The position numbers and the translations under genes are program-made. From positions 1-54,926 of the forward strand of contig JAHJSQ010000067.1 in the NCBI GenBank assembly GCA_018830325.1: a stretch of 54,926 nt of DNA. The letters run 5' to 3'. The notes under the pieces were generated by a model. It saw only the letters and a program-made list of their open reading frames with translations, was not told the DNA's origin and ran no database searches. Positions 46,121-54,808 of the stretch are shown piece after piece; the stretch's first letter is position 1; each line of letters starts with the position of its first letter. The stretch comes from Gammaproteobacteria bacterium. Its GTDB lineage: Bacteria > Pseudomonadota > Gammaproteobacteria > Methylococcales > Methylomonadaceae.

Positions 46121-46346
46121 GAATGAGTTGGCGGTTAAGGATGTATTTTTAAATTGGCTTCAGACTGATGTCTGTCGGTTCATTAATTGATAAGCCAGTA
46201 TTTAAACAGGTTAATTATTCAGGTCCCTGCATTTAAAACAAGCTGGAACTTTGCCTCCCCCTTTGAAAAGGGGGTATTTAAATAATCTCCCCTAACCCCT
46301 TTTTTTCAAATAGGGAGATTGAATATTTACTAAACAGGAACTCGTT

Positions 46347-47102
46347 TTGACTAAAACCCAACAACACGCATTTTCTTCCATTAAATACACCCGTACCCGC
46401 AGTGTTGCGGTAAGCCCGGATGTGATGCGGGAACGGCGCTTGGTTATGGGCTTACGAAACGACCCGCATGCCGACGTGTTTCGCTTGCTGCGCACGCAAG
46501 TATTAAAACAATTGCGAGAGAACAATTGGACCAGTCTAGCTGTGGTAGCACCGACCGCCGAATGCGGCAAAACCTTTGTTACCGCGAATCTCGCTATCGC
46601 ATTGGCGATGGAAGTCAATCAAACCGTATTGGTGGTCGATGCCGATCTGCGTAATCCGCAAGTCGCTTGGTATTACGGTTTGGATATAGAAAAAGGCCTG
46701 CTGGATTATCTGCAGACCGATGTTCCGGTCGAAGACTTGCTAGTAAACCCGGGTTTCGAACGTTTAGTTGTACTGCCCGGTAAGCATACCACCTCCGTGT
46801 CTTCGGAGTTGTTGTCCTTGCCTAAAATGACAGCCTTGGTCGAAGAACTCAAAAATCGCTACCGGTCGCGCATCGTTTTGTTCGACCTGCCGCCACTATT
46901 GAGCTCCGACGACGCCCTGTTATTCATGCCGCATTTCGATGCTGCATTATTGGTAGTGGAAAACGGCAAGTCCAGTCCGGAAGAAGTGCAGCGATCGCTG
47001 GCGATTTTAGGCGAAACCAATCTGGCCGGTACGGTATTGAACAAGGTGAACGGGGCGGTGTTCCCCAGATATCGATATGGCTTGGGGGTCAAAAATGCAT
47101 AA
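46347..47102 (+). CDS. BY-kinase-like ATPase of the EPS system (CpsD/EpsG type)
   Basis: This is a 251-residue protein, start TTG 46347. It has a deviant Walker A, APTAECGKT with Lys75, where most BY-kinases have GEGKS. Walker A' is VLVVDADLR at about 94-102 and Walker B IVLFDLPPLLSSDDA. The usual C-terminal tyrosine cluster is reduced to Y242 and Y244 (PRYRYG). It probably regulates the Wzz protein by reversible Tyr phosphorylation, or only by ATP binding. It overlaps the next gene by 8 bases. Confidence 0.85.
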   Translation: MTKTQQHAFSSIKYTRTRSVAVSPDVMRERRLVMGLRNDPHADVFRLLRTQVLKQLRENNWTSLAVVAPTAECGKTFVTANLAIALAMEVNQTVLVVDADLRNPQVAWYYGLDIEKGLLDYLQTDVPVEDLLVNPGFERLVVLPGKHTTSVSSELLSLPKMTALVEELKNRYRSRIVLFDLPPLLSSDDALLFMPHFDAALLVVENGKSSPEEVQRSLAILGETNLAGTVLNKVNGAVFPRYRYGLGVKNA

Positions 47103-47862
47103 GCGTCTGAAAATGTTCGGTATCGATTTCGATGCCTTGACCATGCCGGAAGCGGTTGCCAAGGTGTTGCTATGGAGTGAGGAGCCCGATTATCGTTGCC
47201 GCTATTTGGTAACACCTAATGTCGATCATGTGGTCAAATTTCAGACGGATCAGGCCTTACGCGCAGCCTACCGAGATGCCGCCATGGTTACCGTAGACGG
47301 GAAACCGGTATTGTGGGCCTCGCGGTTACTTGGCAAGTCGCTACCGGGCCTGGTAGCCGGCAGCGACTTTTGTCCGGCATTGTTCGATGCAGCTAAAACT
47401 AAACCTGGGTTGCGCGTGTTTTTATTGGGTGCGGCAGAAGGGGTCGCGGTTAGAGCTGCAGAGACTATATCAAGGCGCTGGCCGTGGGTAACCGTTGTTG
47501 GTTGTTACAGCCCTCCGATGGGTTTCAATGCGCAATCTGCGGAAAACCGGCAAGTGCTCGACATGATCAATCAAGCCAAGCCGGATGTTTTGCTTATCGG
47601 CCTTGGCGCGCCGAAGCAAGAAATTTGGGTGCATGCCATGCAAGACCAATTACAGGTAAAGGCGGCGCTATGCATTGGTGCGACGATCGATTTTCTCGCA
47701 GGCGAGAAGATGCGTGCGCCAAAGTTTTTACGCACGTTGGGTTTGGAATGGCTGCACAGAATGTTAAGCGAACCAAAGCGCTTGGCTGGTCGCTATTGGC
47801 ATGATGCCAAAGTTTTTCCAAGGTTGGTATTACGCGAATTCATAAATAAAACCCCAACTTGA
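47095..47862 (+). CDS. WecG/TagA/CpsF family glycosyltransferase
   Basis: This is a 255-residue protein. ATG 47095 overlaps the ATPase gene by 8 bases. Signatures: TPNVDHVVKFQTD, VTVDGKPVLWASRLLG with the catalytic Asp, GAAEGVAVRAAE, LIGLGAPKQEIW and GATIDFLAGEKMRAPKF. Family members add ManNAc or similar to undecaprenyl-linked sugars as the second transferase. With the WcaJ-like enzyme it may build the first disaccharide. Peripheral membrane protein. Confidence 0.9.
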   Translation: MHKRLKMFGIDFDALTMPEAVAKVLLWSEEPDYRCRYLVTPNVDHVVKFQTDQALRAAYRDAAMVTVDGKPVLWASRLLGKSLPGLVAGSDFCPALFDAAKTKPGLRVFLLGAAEGVAVRAAETISRRWPWVTVVGCYSPPMGFNAQSAENRQVLDMINQAKPDVLLIGLGAPKQEIWVHAMQDQLQVKAALCIGATIDFLAGEKMRAPKFLRTLGLEWLHRMLSEPKRLAGRYWHDAKVFPRLVLREFINKTPT

Positions 47863-47911
47863 GTAGATTTTAAAAATAGAAATGCAAATTGAAAGTAATT
47901 ATTCAGTCCCT

Positions 47912-48080
47912 CGGCAATTATCGTTCCCACGCTCTGCGTGGGAATGCCTGAGTAATTACCGCTCCAGCGGTACGAGACGCTAGAGGTTCTTGGTCTTCAT
48001 TTCCATGCTAGAGCCTGGGAACGATAGGGGGAACGTGAATAATTTCATCCCAAGCATTGGAACGATAGGCTGGTAATTAC
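47912..48080. repeat. REP-like palindrome inside the EPS locus
   Basis: TATCGTTCCCA (47919-47929) pairs with TGGGAACGATA (48016-48026) around an inner CCCACGC-TCTG-CGTGGG hairpin. GGCAATTATCGTTCCCACGC and the next CTCTGCG match, inverted, the right end of the cluster at 3528-3866. A third partial unit (CATTGGAACGATAGG) follows at 48054. It separates the wecG-like and methyltransferase genes. Confidence 0.8.
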
Positions 48081-48093
48081 TTTGTGAGGATAC

Positions 48094-48780
48094 ATGCTTA
48101 AATATTTAAGATTTCGAATATTTACAGTGTTATTAGGCCCGTTCTCTAATCTATTGAGAAGAAGGCGAATGGCGGAATTTGAAAAGATTTTCAAACCAAC
48201 TGAGGGTATGAAAATACTGGACCTTGGCGGTCAACCGGCTATTTGGGATTCGGTAACAGCAGCTCTTTCGATAACGTGTGTCAATCTACCAGGCGTCGCC
48301 AAAACAGACTATCCTACGCATCACACTATTACCTATCGAGATGGCGATGCATGCAGCTTGCCTTATTTTAAAAAAGGAGATTTCGATCTGGTTTTTTCCA
48401 ATAGCGTGATTGAGCACGTGGGTGATCATGAAAAGCAACGGCAATTTGCTGCCGAAGTACAGCGTTTATCGGATAATTATTGGATACAAACGCCAAGTAT
48501 TTATTTTCCAATTGAAGCGCACTGCGGCATGCCTTTTTGGTGGATATATCCGAAAAAACTGCAACAGTTCTTCTTGGCGAGATGGTCTAAAAAGTTACCG
48601 GCATGGACTGAGATGGTAGCGAATACTACTGTATTAAAAAGCCGGCAATTAAGGCAGCTTTTTCCGGGCTGTAGCCTAAAAACCGAGTGGATGCTTTTTC
48701 CAAAATCCACCATTGCATATGTAAAAAAATCAAAACTGCCGACCTGTACTTATGCAGTATTAAATCCGGAAGCAAAATGA
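48094..48780 (+). CDS. SAM-dependent methyltransferase (class I)
   Basis: This is a 228-residue protein with GTGAGG eight bases before ATG 48094. The glycine-rich SAM loop is MKILDLGGQPAIWDS at about 44-58, acidic residue after the second strand, and DLVFSNSVIEHVGDHEKQ (about 93-110) is the methyltransferase-11 motif IV. WIQTPSIYFPIEAHCGMPFW follows. Its place in the EPS block suggests modification of a sugar or lipid intermediate. Target unknown. Confidence 0.85.
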   Translation: MLKYLRFRIFTVLLGPFSNLLRRRRMAEFEKIFKPTEGMKILDLGGQPAIWDSVTAALSITCVNLPGVAKTDYPTHHTITYRDGDACSLPYFKKGDFDLVFSNSVIEHVGDHEKQRQFAAEVQRLSDNYWIQTPSIYFPIEAHCGMPFWWIYPKKLQQFFLARWSKKLPAWTEMVANTTVLKSRQLRQLFPGCSLKTEWMLFPKSTIAYVKKSKLPTCTYAVLNPEAK

Positions 48781-48790
48781 GATTACGAGT

Positions 48791-51382
48791 ATGAATAAAG
48801 TCTTTAGCATCAGCGACTCTGAAATAGATTTTGTAAAGTCATTCGCTTCAAAACTATGGATGCTTGCCATTCTCATTCTTTTTATGATGCCATTATCTTC
48901 AGCATCTGCCTGCGATGCCCCGGTAGGGCGTTTCTGTGTCGATTTTTACAATGGCAAGAATTTTAATACCAAGCCATTGGTTACGCGAAAAGCCCCTTTT
49001 ATTAAATATAACTGGAAGAATCGGAGCCCAGCGCGTCGCGTGCCGCATGATAATTTTTCTGCTCGTTGGCGAGGCCAATTCGACTTTAAGGAAGGTCCAT
49101 ACGAATTTCGTGCCATTGCCGATGATGGTGTTCGAATTTTTATTGACGGTAAGCTGATTCTTGATCATTGGCAAGACGCAGCAGGAACAGAATATCGTGC
49201 CGTGGTTAATCAAATTGCCGGTAGGCATCTAATTGAAGTTGAATATTTTGAAGCGACTGGCAGCGCTCGCCTTGAGGTAGCCTGGAAAAAGGTGGAGGCA
49301 GTATCGACAAAATCTCCCCTTGTAGTTGCGCCTAAAGAAACAGCCTTAGCTGAAGCTGACAACGTTGCCCCAACAATTCCAATAGCAATATCTTCGGCAG
49401 GCAATACCTCATCGCCGGATATTGCAACAGCACAAATAATTACAACGCAGCCAGCCAGTACGATAGAGCCAACCTCAAATGAAACTTCATCGTCAAACAC
49501 AACAGCGGAAACTATTTCTGTAAAGACTGCGTTGGCGAAAGGTAAGACCCATAAGAATCTTGAAAACAACCCGCTGTCAAAGCGTATTGGCAACAAAGCG
49601 CCAATCGGTGTAAACCTTTCAAATTTTAGCTACTACAGTTCGACCGTTCCGTTTAAAGACTTGATGATGCAAAACGGGGGGCTCAACGTGCTAAAACAAG
49701 GAACTAACGACCCTTGCCCGGAACAACCTACATTAAGTCAAGACGGTTATCCGAGTTCATTGCCAAATGGATGCGTCATTAGGATATGGAGTGTTTTTCA
49801 TATTCCTAAAGATGATTTCTGGCCAACCGGTACCCCACCTTATCAGCCAGGACGCTATATACTGCTTTATCAAGGTCATGGAAAAATAAAGCTTGGCTGG
49901 GATGCTAAAAATGTCGTTTATAAAAACGGTGGGCGCATCGAATTTGATGTACTAAAGCCTAAAGACGGAATTCAAATCCTAATAACAGCGATGGAATGGA
50001 ATGATCCCATCAGGGATATGCATATCGTACATAGTAATGATGAAGCAACATTTAGAGAACAGCCCTTTAATGAAAAATGGTTGGCGTTACTAGAGCCCTT
50101 TCAAGTGCTTCGCTTTATGGATTGGGGTGCGGTCAGTCTAAATAGATCAGTTTACTATGCACCTGCCACCGCTCATACAACGCAGAGTATTACTTTGCCG
50201 GAATCGGCGCCCGCTCAGGATAATGTGTACGCCAATATGGTGGCTTTGCTTAATATCAATGGCAAATGGCCGCGTGTTCTGATCGATAGATACGATGGTG
50301 CAACCCGTACTTTATTTCTGAAATCACCGATAGAAACGTCAATCAGCGGAAAACAGCCAACGGTCAATATTTATGATTTTCTAAATAGGACTTGGGCGGA
50401 TCGCGCTCCACCGACTACGTTAGGACAAGGTTCAGCTAAGGGCGTGGCCTTCGAATACATGATCAAGTTGGCAAACACCCTGGATGTCGATCCCTGGCTT
50501 ACTATTCCCACTGCTGCTGACGATAAGTTTGTTGAAGAATTGGCTCTGTTGTTAAAAAAATTCCTCAAGCCAACATTGAAGTGCTACATCGAATATTCCA
50601 ATGAAACCTGGAACTTTGGCTTCCCTGGTTATAACTATTCCGAAGCCAAAGCACGTGAACTCAATTTAAGTGGTGCGGCTGTATTTGCAGATGCCTGGCA
50701 CGCTTATCGTGCTGTAGAGATATTCAAAATATTTAATCGTGTATTCGGCGATGCCGATCTTCACGAAGCGCGGCAGCAAAGTCGACTCGTGCGAGTACTA
50801 ACTTCACAAACGGCATGGTTAGATCGCGCTAAAAGTGTCATGGATTGGGAAATGCCGAACAATGGCATGCCTACCCAAGGTAACCCTGCTTACAAGTTTG
50901 CCGATGCCTGGGCGGTAACGACCTATTTTTACCTGGACAAAGACAAATCATTGGAAACCACCCTAAGCCGAGAAGAATTGTTAGCAGCACAGATCGACAA
51001 CATCAATAGCTTATTTGGCGATAAGAAAAACCCTGGCCTAATCAGAAACATACTCGCGGAATCCAAAGCCAGGGGATTACAACTGGTGGCTTACGAAGGT
51101 GGAACACACTTATTGGCGCCGCAGAATAATGGTGAATTGATCGCAAAAGTGGCTCAAATAAATAAAGACCCTCGGATGAAAGATGTATATAGCGTGATGC
51201 TGAATCATTGGAACAAGCTCTATCAAGAGTTCGGTGCCGATTCAGTAGGTGTGTTAAATCATTACTCAGATATCAGCCGATATGGCAAATATGGTTATTG
51301 GGGCTTGTTGCAATCTACTTATCAGGATCCTGCGACTGCCCCAAGATATCAAGCGATTAAAGGCTATGTTTCAGCACCTTAA
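48791..51382 (+). CDS. Secreted PA14-domain protein with clan A glycosidase-like C-terminal half
   Basis: This is an 863-residue protein. N-terminal membrane/signal helix at about 21-40, with Ala-Cys (SASAC) after it. PA14 domain at about 48-168 (FSARWRGQFDFKEGPYEFRA, DDGVRIFIDGKLILDHW). A Thr/Ser/Pro-rich linker at 170-260. From about 265 an all-beta then alpha/beta part with KCYIEYSNETWNFGFPGYNY, giving an Asn-Glu pair at 604-605, and LVAYEGGTHLL with Glu769. An NE pair and a later strand-end Glu are the arrangement of GH clan A acid/base and nucleophile. A role in trimming or binding the EPS is likely. I cannot assign a GH family. Confidence 0.65.
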   Translation: MNKVFSISDSEIDFVKSFASKLWMLAILILFMMPLSSASACDAPVGRFCVDFYNGKNFNTKPLVTRKAPFIKYNWKNRSPARRVPHDNFSARWRGQFDFKEGPYEFRAIADDGVRIFIDGKLILDHWQDAAGTEYRAVVNQIAGRHLIEVEYFEATGSARLEVAWKKVEAVSTKSPLVVAPKETALAEADNVAPTIPIAISSAGNTSSPDIATAQIITTQPASTIEPTSNETSSSNTTAETISVKTALAKGKTHKNLENNPLSKRIGNKAPIGVNLSNFSYYSSTVPFKDLMMQNGGLNVLKQGTNDPCPEQPTLSQDGYPSSLPNGCVIRIWSVFHIPKDDFWPTGTPPYQPGRYILLYQGHGKIKLGWDAKNVVYKNGGRIEFDVLKPKDGIQILITAMEWNDPIRDMHIVHSNDEATFREQPFNEKWLALLEPFQVLRFMDWGAVSLNRSVYYAPATAHTTQSITLPESAPAQDNVYANMVALLNINGKWPRVLIDRYDGATRTLFLKSPIETSISGKQPTVNIYDFLNRTWADRAPPTTLGQGSAKGVAFEYMIKLANTLDVDPWLTIPTAADDKFVEELALLLKKFLKPTLKCYIEYSNETWNFGFPGYNYSEAKARELNLSGAAVFADAWHAYRAVEIFKIFNRVFGDADLHEARQQSRLVRVLTSQTAWLDRAKSVMDWEMPNNGMPTQGNPAYKFADAWAVTTYFYLDKDKSLETTLSREELLAAQIDNINSLFGDKKNPGLIRNILAESKARGLQLVAYEGGTHLLAPQNNGELIAKVAQINKDPRMKDVYSVMLNHWNKLYQEFGADSVGVLNHYSDISRYGKYGYWGLLQSTYQDPATAPRYQAIKGYVSAP

Positions 51383-51403
51383 TAGATTATTAACAATGGC
51401 TAG

Positions 51404-52855
51404 TTGTTTACTTCACTTTCAGAATTTGGAGTAGTTCTTATTAATCCGAATTGGTTTGCATATCTGGCTCTTTTCAGCTGGCCGCTGGTAACGATCGCCA
51501 TTTATCAACGTTTGCCCATAGGTAAGGCAACGCTGTGGTCTATTTTGGCTGCTTATTTTCTGTTGCCCGCAGGCACAACAGTAGACTTACCGTTGTTGCC
51601 GCCGCTGGATAAGTCGACTATCCCCAATATGGCAGCTTATCTGGTTTGTCTATTTATCAAAGGCAAGAGAGTCCCCTTGTTGCCAAAGGATCGCATCGCA
51701 CGCTGGTTGTTAGTAATTTATGTGGTTAGTACTTTTATCACAGCGTCGATCAACCCTGAGCCCATTATTGCCGGGCCTACATATATTAAAGGTATGGAGC
51801 TTTACGACGCTTTATCCGCCGTGATTAGGCAAGGTTTGTTTATTCTGCCTTTCCTGCTTGGTCTTGCCTTTTTGCGAACGGCGAAGGATCACGAGGATAT
51901 GCTAAAAACCCTCGCCGTTGCAGGATTGTTGTATTCCTTGCCTATGTTGCTCGAAGTACGGCTTAGTCCGCAGCTACATGTGTGGATATACGGTTATTTT
52001 CCACATAGTTTTTTGCAACAAATGCGCGGCGACGGTTTTCGACCGGTCGTATTCATGGGGCATGGCTTGCTGGTGGCTTTTTCTACCATGACCAGCGTGA
52101 TTGCGGCAACGGCACTTTGGCGAATTGGGCGCCGGGTAAAATGGCTTTCCGGCGGACAAGCCACCGCTTATCTCATGGCGGTGTTGCTGTTATGCAAAAG
52201 CATGGCAGCGTTTTTGTATGCTGTTACTTTAGCCCCTCTGGTACGTTATGGAAAACCTAAGCAACAAATTCGGGTAGCTAGCATTCTGGTATTGATTGCC
52301 ATTTTTTATCCCGTACTTAGAGGTCTGGATTGGTTTCCAAGCCAAATTATTTATGATGCTGCTTCTTCATTTAGTCCCGATCGGGCTCAGTCTTTTGATT
52401 TTCGCATTCGAAATGAGGATATGCTTTTAAACAAAGCCAATCAGAGGCCCTTGTTTGGCTGGGGAACTTGGGGGCGTAACCGTGTTTTCCATCCCGAATC
52501 TGGCAAAGACTTAAGCGTTACGGATGGTCGCTGGGTAATCACTATTGGCCAGTTTGGCTGGATAGGCTTATTCGCCGAATTCGGTTTATTGGCGCTACCG
52601 GTATTGCTGAGTGCTAGAACATTGCGTTATCTAAAAGACCCGCAAGAGGCTGTTGTACTCGGTGCCGTTGCGCTTATCCTTGGTATTAACGTGCTGGACC
52701 TAGTGCCCAATAATCCGATGAGCCCTTGGACGTGGTTAGTCGCGGGAGCGCTAATGGGGCGTTACGAACAACTCTTATATAGCAAACGTACTCAATCCGC
52801 TGCAAAGCACCATGTTAAATATACTCGTCCGATTCAAGATGAACCGGCGGTTTAG
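51404..52855 (+). CDS. Wzy-like O-antigen/EPS polymerase
   Basis: This is a 483-residue polytopic membrane protein, start TTG 51404, 21 bases after the PA14 gene. Ten or more hydrophobic segments, with a larger periplasmic loop containing FRIRNEDMLLNKANQRPLFG and WGTWGRNRVF (about 330-360), in the position of the Wzy_C catalytic loop of the O-antigen ligase/polymerase family. It probably polymerises the EPS repeat units in the periplasm. WaaL-type ligase is the alternative. Confidence 0.75.
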   Translation: MFTSLSEFGVVLINPNWFAYLALFSWPLVTIAIYQRLPIGKATLWSILAAYFLLPAGTTVDLPLLPPLDKSTIPNMAAYLVCLFIKGKRVPLLPKDRIARWLLVIYVVSTFITASINPEPIIAGPTYIKGMELYDALSAVIRQGLFILPFLLGLAFLRTAKDHEDMLKTLAVAGLLYSLPMLLEVRLSPQLHVWIYGYFPHSFLQQMRGDGFRPVVFMGHGLLVAFSTMTSVIAATALWRIGRRVKWLSGGQATAYLMAVLLLCKSMAAFLYAVTLAPLVRYGKPKQQIRVASILVLIAIFYPVLRGLDWFPSQIIYDAASSFSPDRAQSFDFRIRNEDMLLNKANQRPLFGWGTWGRNRVFHPESGKDLSVTDGRWVITIGQFGWIGLFAEFGLLALPVLLSARTLRYLKDPQEAVVLGAVALILGINVLDLVPNNPMSPWTWLVAGALMGRYEQLLYSKRTQSAAKHHVKYTRPIQDEPAV

Positions 52856-52890
52856 TCCGACAAAAACGATAAATTAAGCAAAGACAACTA

Positions 52891-54363
52891 GTGACAGAAG
52901 AAACCAAGCAAAATTCACTGAAAAATAAATCTATTAAGGCCGTTATGTGGAGCGGTGGCGAGGTTATTGCGCGCCAAGGCATTCGGTTGATTGTGTCAGT
53001 ATTTCTTGCGCGTCTGTTAACTCCGGAAGAATTTGGTACCGTGGCGCTAATATATATATTTAGCGACATCGCTCATGCCTTTGTCGACAGCGGTTTTTCC
53101 GCTGCACTAGGTCAGAGGCAAGATATCACGCATACCGACGAATCAACGGTGTACTGGTTCAGCATTGGGATGGCCGTTATCTGTGCAAGTCTGTTATGGG
53201 CTGCATCACCCTATATTGCTGATTTCTATAGGCTGGAGGTATTGGCGCCTCTAATTACAGTTTTGGGGCTTAATATCGTGGTGATGTCACTAGGTAGTGT
53301 ACATCACCCCTTGTTAACCAAGCGGCTTGAATTAAAGAAAATCACAATTATTACAGCGTGCGCATTATTCATATCCGGTTGTACAGCTGTTTGGCTTGCC
53401 ATTGAAGGCTTTGGCGTATGGGCTTTAGCGCTGCAACAAGTTACAGAAAGTGTCGTCTCGAGCGTTTTACTATGGGTGCTAAGTGGTTGGCGGCCAGGCT
53501 TCGTTTTTAGTCTGGCGTCATTAAAGCGGTTGTTTGGGTTCGGTGGTTTTCTAATGTTGACCAGCTTTCTGGATATTGCCTATAACCGTGCCTATGCGCT
53601 AATCGTCGGGAAGGTTTACGGTGTGGGTGATTTGGGATTTTATAATCGAGCCGACAATGCCAGACAAATCCCCATGCAGGCACTTTGGATTTTTTTGTCC
53701 AGGGTGGCTTTCCCCATTTTTTCAGCAGCTGCGGGCGATATTGAAAGGATTCGTCGGGGCATGCAATATTCCATTCGTGGGGTGATGTTCATCAATATAC
53801 CCATCATGCTAGGGCTCATGGTCACTAGCGAATCCGTCATAGTATTAATCTACGGTGACCAATGGATAAGCGCTACGCCTCTATTACAAATTTTATGTTT
53901 GGGCGGCATACTGATGCCGTTACATCTTATTAACCTAAACGCCATTAAGGCGATAGGACATTCCAAAGTATTTTTCAGGGCCGAACTGATCAAGAAGCTC
54001 ATTGGTACCGGCATGCTGGTTTTTGGGCTGATGTTTGGCATTTTAGGGCTTGCCTGGAGTCAGGTGGCCTATAGCATCATGGGTTTTTTAGTAAATGCTT
54101 ACTTTAGCGGGCGTTATTTTAATTATGGCCCCTTGCAGCAAGTATTGGATTTTCTCCCCGCACTCCTGCTGTCCGCAATTATGGCCTGCACAGTATTTGC
54201 CATGGGTGAATATTGGCATAACGAATTTATACCTTTGTTGAGCCTGCAGGTTGTTGTGGGAGGTGTCTTTTTTATCATGCTATGCCAAGTATTTAGTCTA
54301 AAGGCATACACCGAAGTTCGCACCATGCTTACGCAAGGTTTTGCCAAAGATAATTCAATCTAA
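52891..54363 (+). CDS. Wzx-like MOP-superfamily polysaccharide flippase
   Basis: This is a 490-residue protein, start GTG 52891. About 12-14 membrane helices. Opening KAVMWSGGEVIARQGIRLIV and SVFLARLLTPEEFGTVAL is the PST/Wzx signature, with YGVGDLGFYNRADNARQIP and QMLWIF-like segment near 255-280. It would flip lipid-linked repeat units to the periplasm for the Wzy-like protein encoded just upstream. Confidence 0.9.
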   Translation: MTEETKQNSLKNKSIKAVMWSGGEVIARQGIRLIVSVFLARLLTPEEFGTVALIYIFSDIAHAFVDSGFSAALGQRQDITHTDESTVYWFSIGMAVICASLLWAASPYIADFYRLEVLAPLITVLGLNIVVMSLGSVHHPLLTKRLELKKITIITACALFISGCTAVWLAIEGFGVWALALQQVTESVVSSVLLWVLSGWRPGFVFSLASLKRLFGFGGFLMLTSFLDIAYNRAYALIVGKVYGVGDLGFYNRADNARQIPMQALWIFLSRVAFPIFSAAAGDIERIRRGMQYSIRGVMFINIPIMLGLMVTSESVIVLIYGDQWISATPLLQILCLGGILMPLHLINLNAIKAIGHSKVFFRAELIKKLIGTGMLVFGLMFGILGLAWSQVAYSIMGFLVNAYFSGRYFNYGPLQQVLDFLPALLLSAIMACTVFAMGEYWHNEFIPLLSLQVVVGGVFFIMLCQVFSLKAYTEVRTMLTQGFAKDNSI

Positions 54364-54403
54364 TTAAGCATTGTCCATCAACCCATACTATAAGGAAATT
54401 TAC

Positions 54404-54808
54404 ATGAGTCTATTGAATCTCATCAATCCTGCTAGCTTCAACACTCTAAGGTCTGATATTCAAGGCGTTAAGCCATTTCCGCATTTTTGCATCGATAATT
54501 TTTTGGATGAAGCTTTTGCCAATGAAGTGCACGATTCGTTTCCGTCTTATGAAGAATCAAAGACGATAGGCAAGGAGTTCTCGGCCGTTAATGAGAAATA
54601 CAAGATTCAGATTTGCGATACGACCCGATTTTCACCAGCAATTCTTAAGTTACACCAACTACTAGCATCACCTGAGTTTATCGATATGGTTAGCCGGATG
54701 ATGGGCATTCCCAATCTGTTGCCAGACCCGGAACTGATGGGCGGCGGCATACACGAAACCAATTCCGGCGGTCGGCTGGATGTGCATGCATATTCTGGCC
54801 CAACCTGA
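54404..54808 (+). pseudogene. 2-oxoglutarate/Fe(II) oxygenase, truncated by a mobile element
   Basis: ATG 54404 has AAGGAAA nearby. Residues 1-129 match 2OG-Fe(II) (prolyl-4-hydroxylase-like) oxygenases found in EPS/LPS loci: PFPHFCIDNFLDEAFANEV, then LMGGGIHETNSGGRLDVHA. The last element should read HxD; His128 and Ala129 are present but the Asp and everything after it are replaced by SGPT and a stop from inserted DNA. The second His and the Arg for 2-oxoglutarate are lost, so the gene is inactivated. An intact gene would have had about 270 residues or more. Confidence 0.85.
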
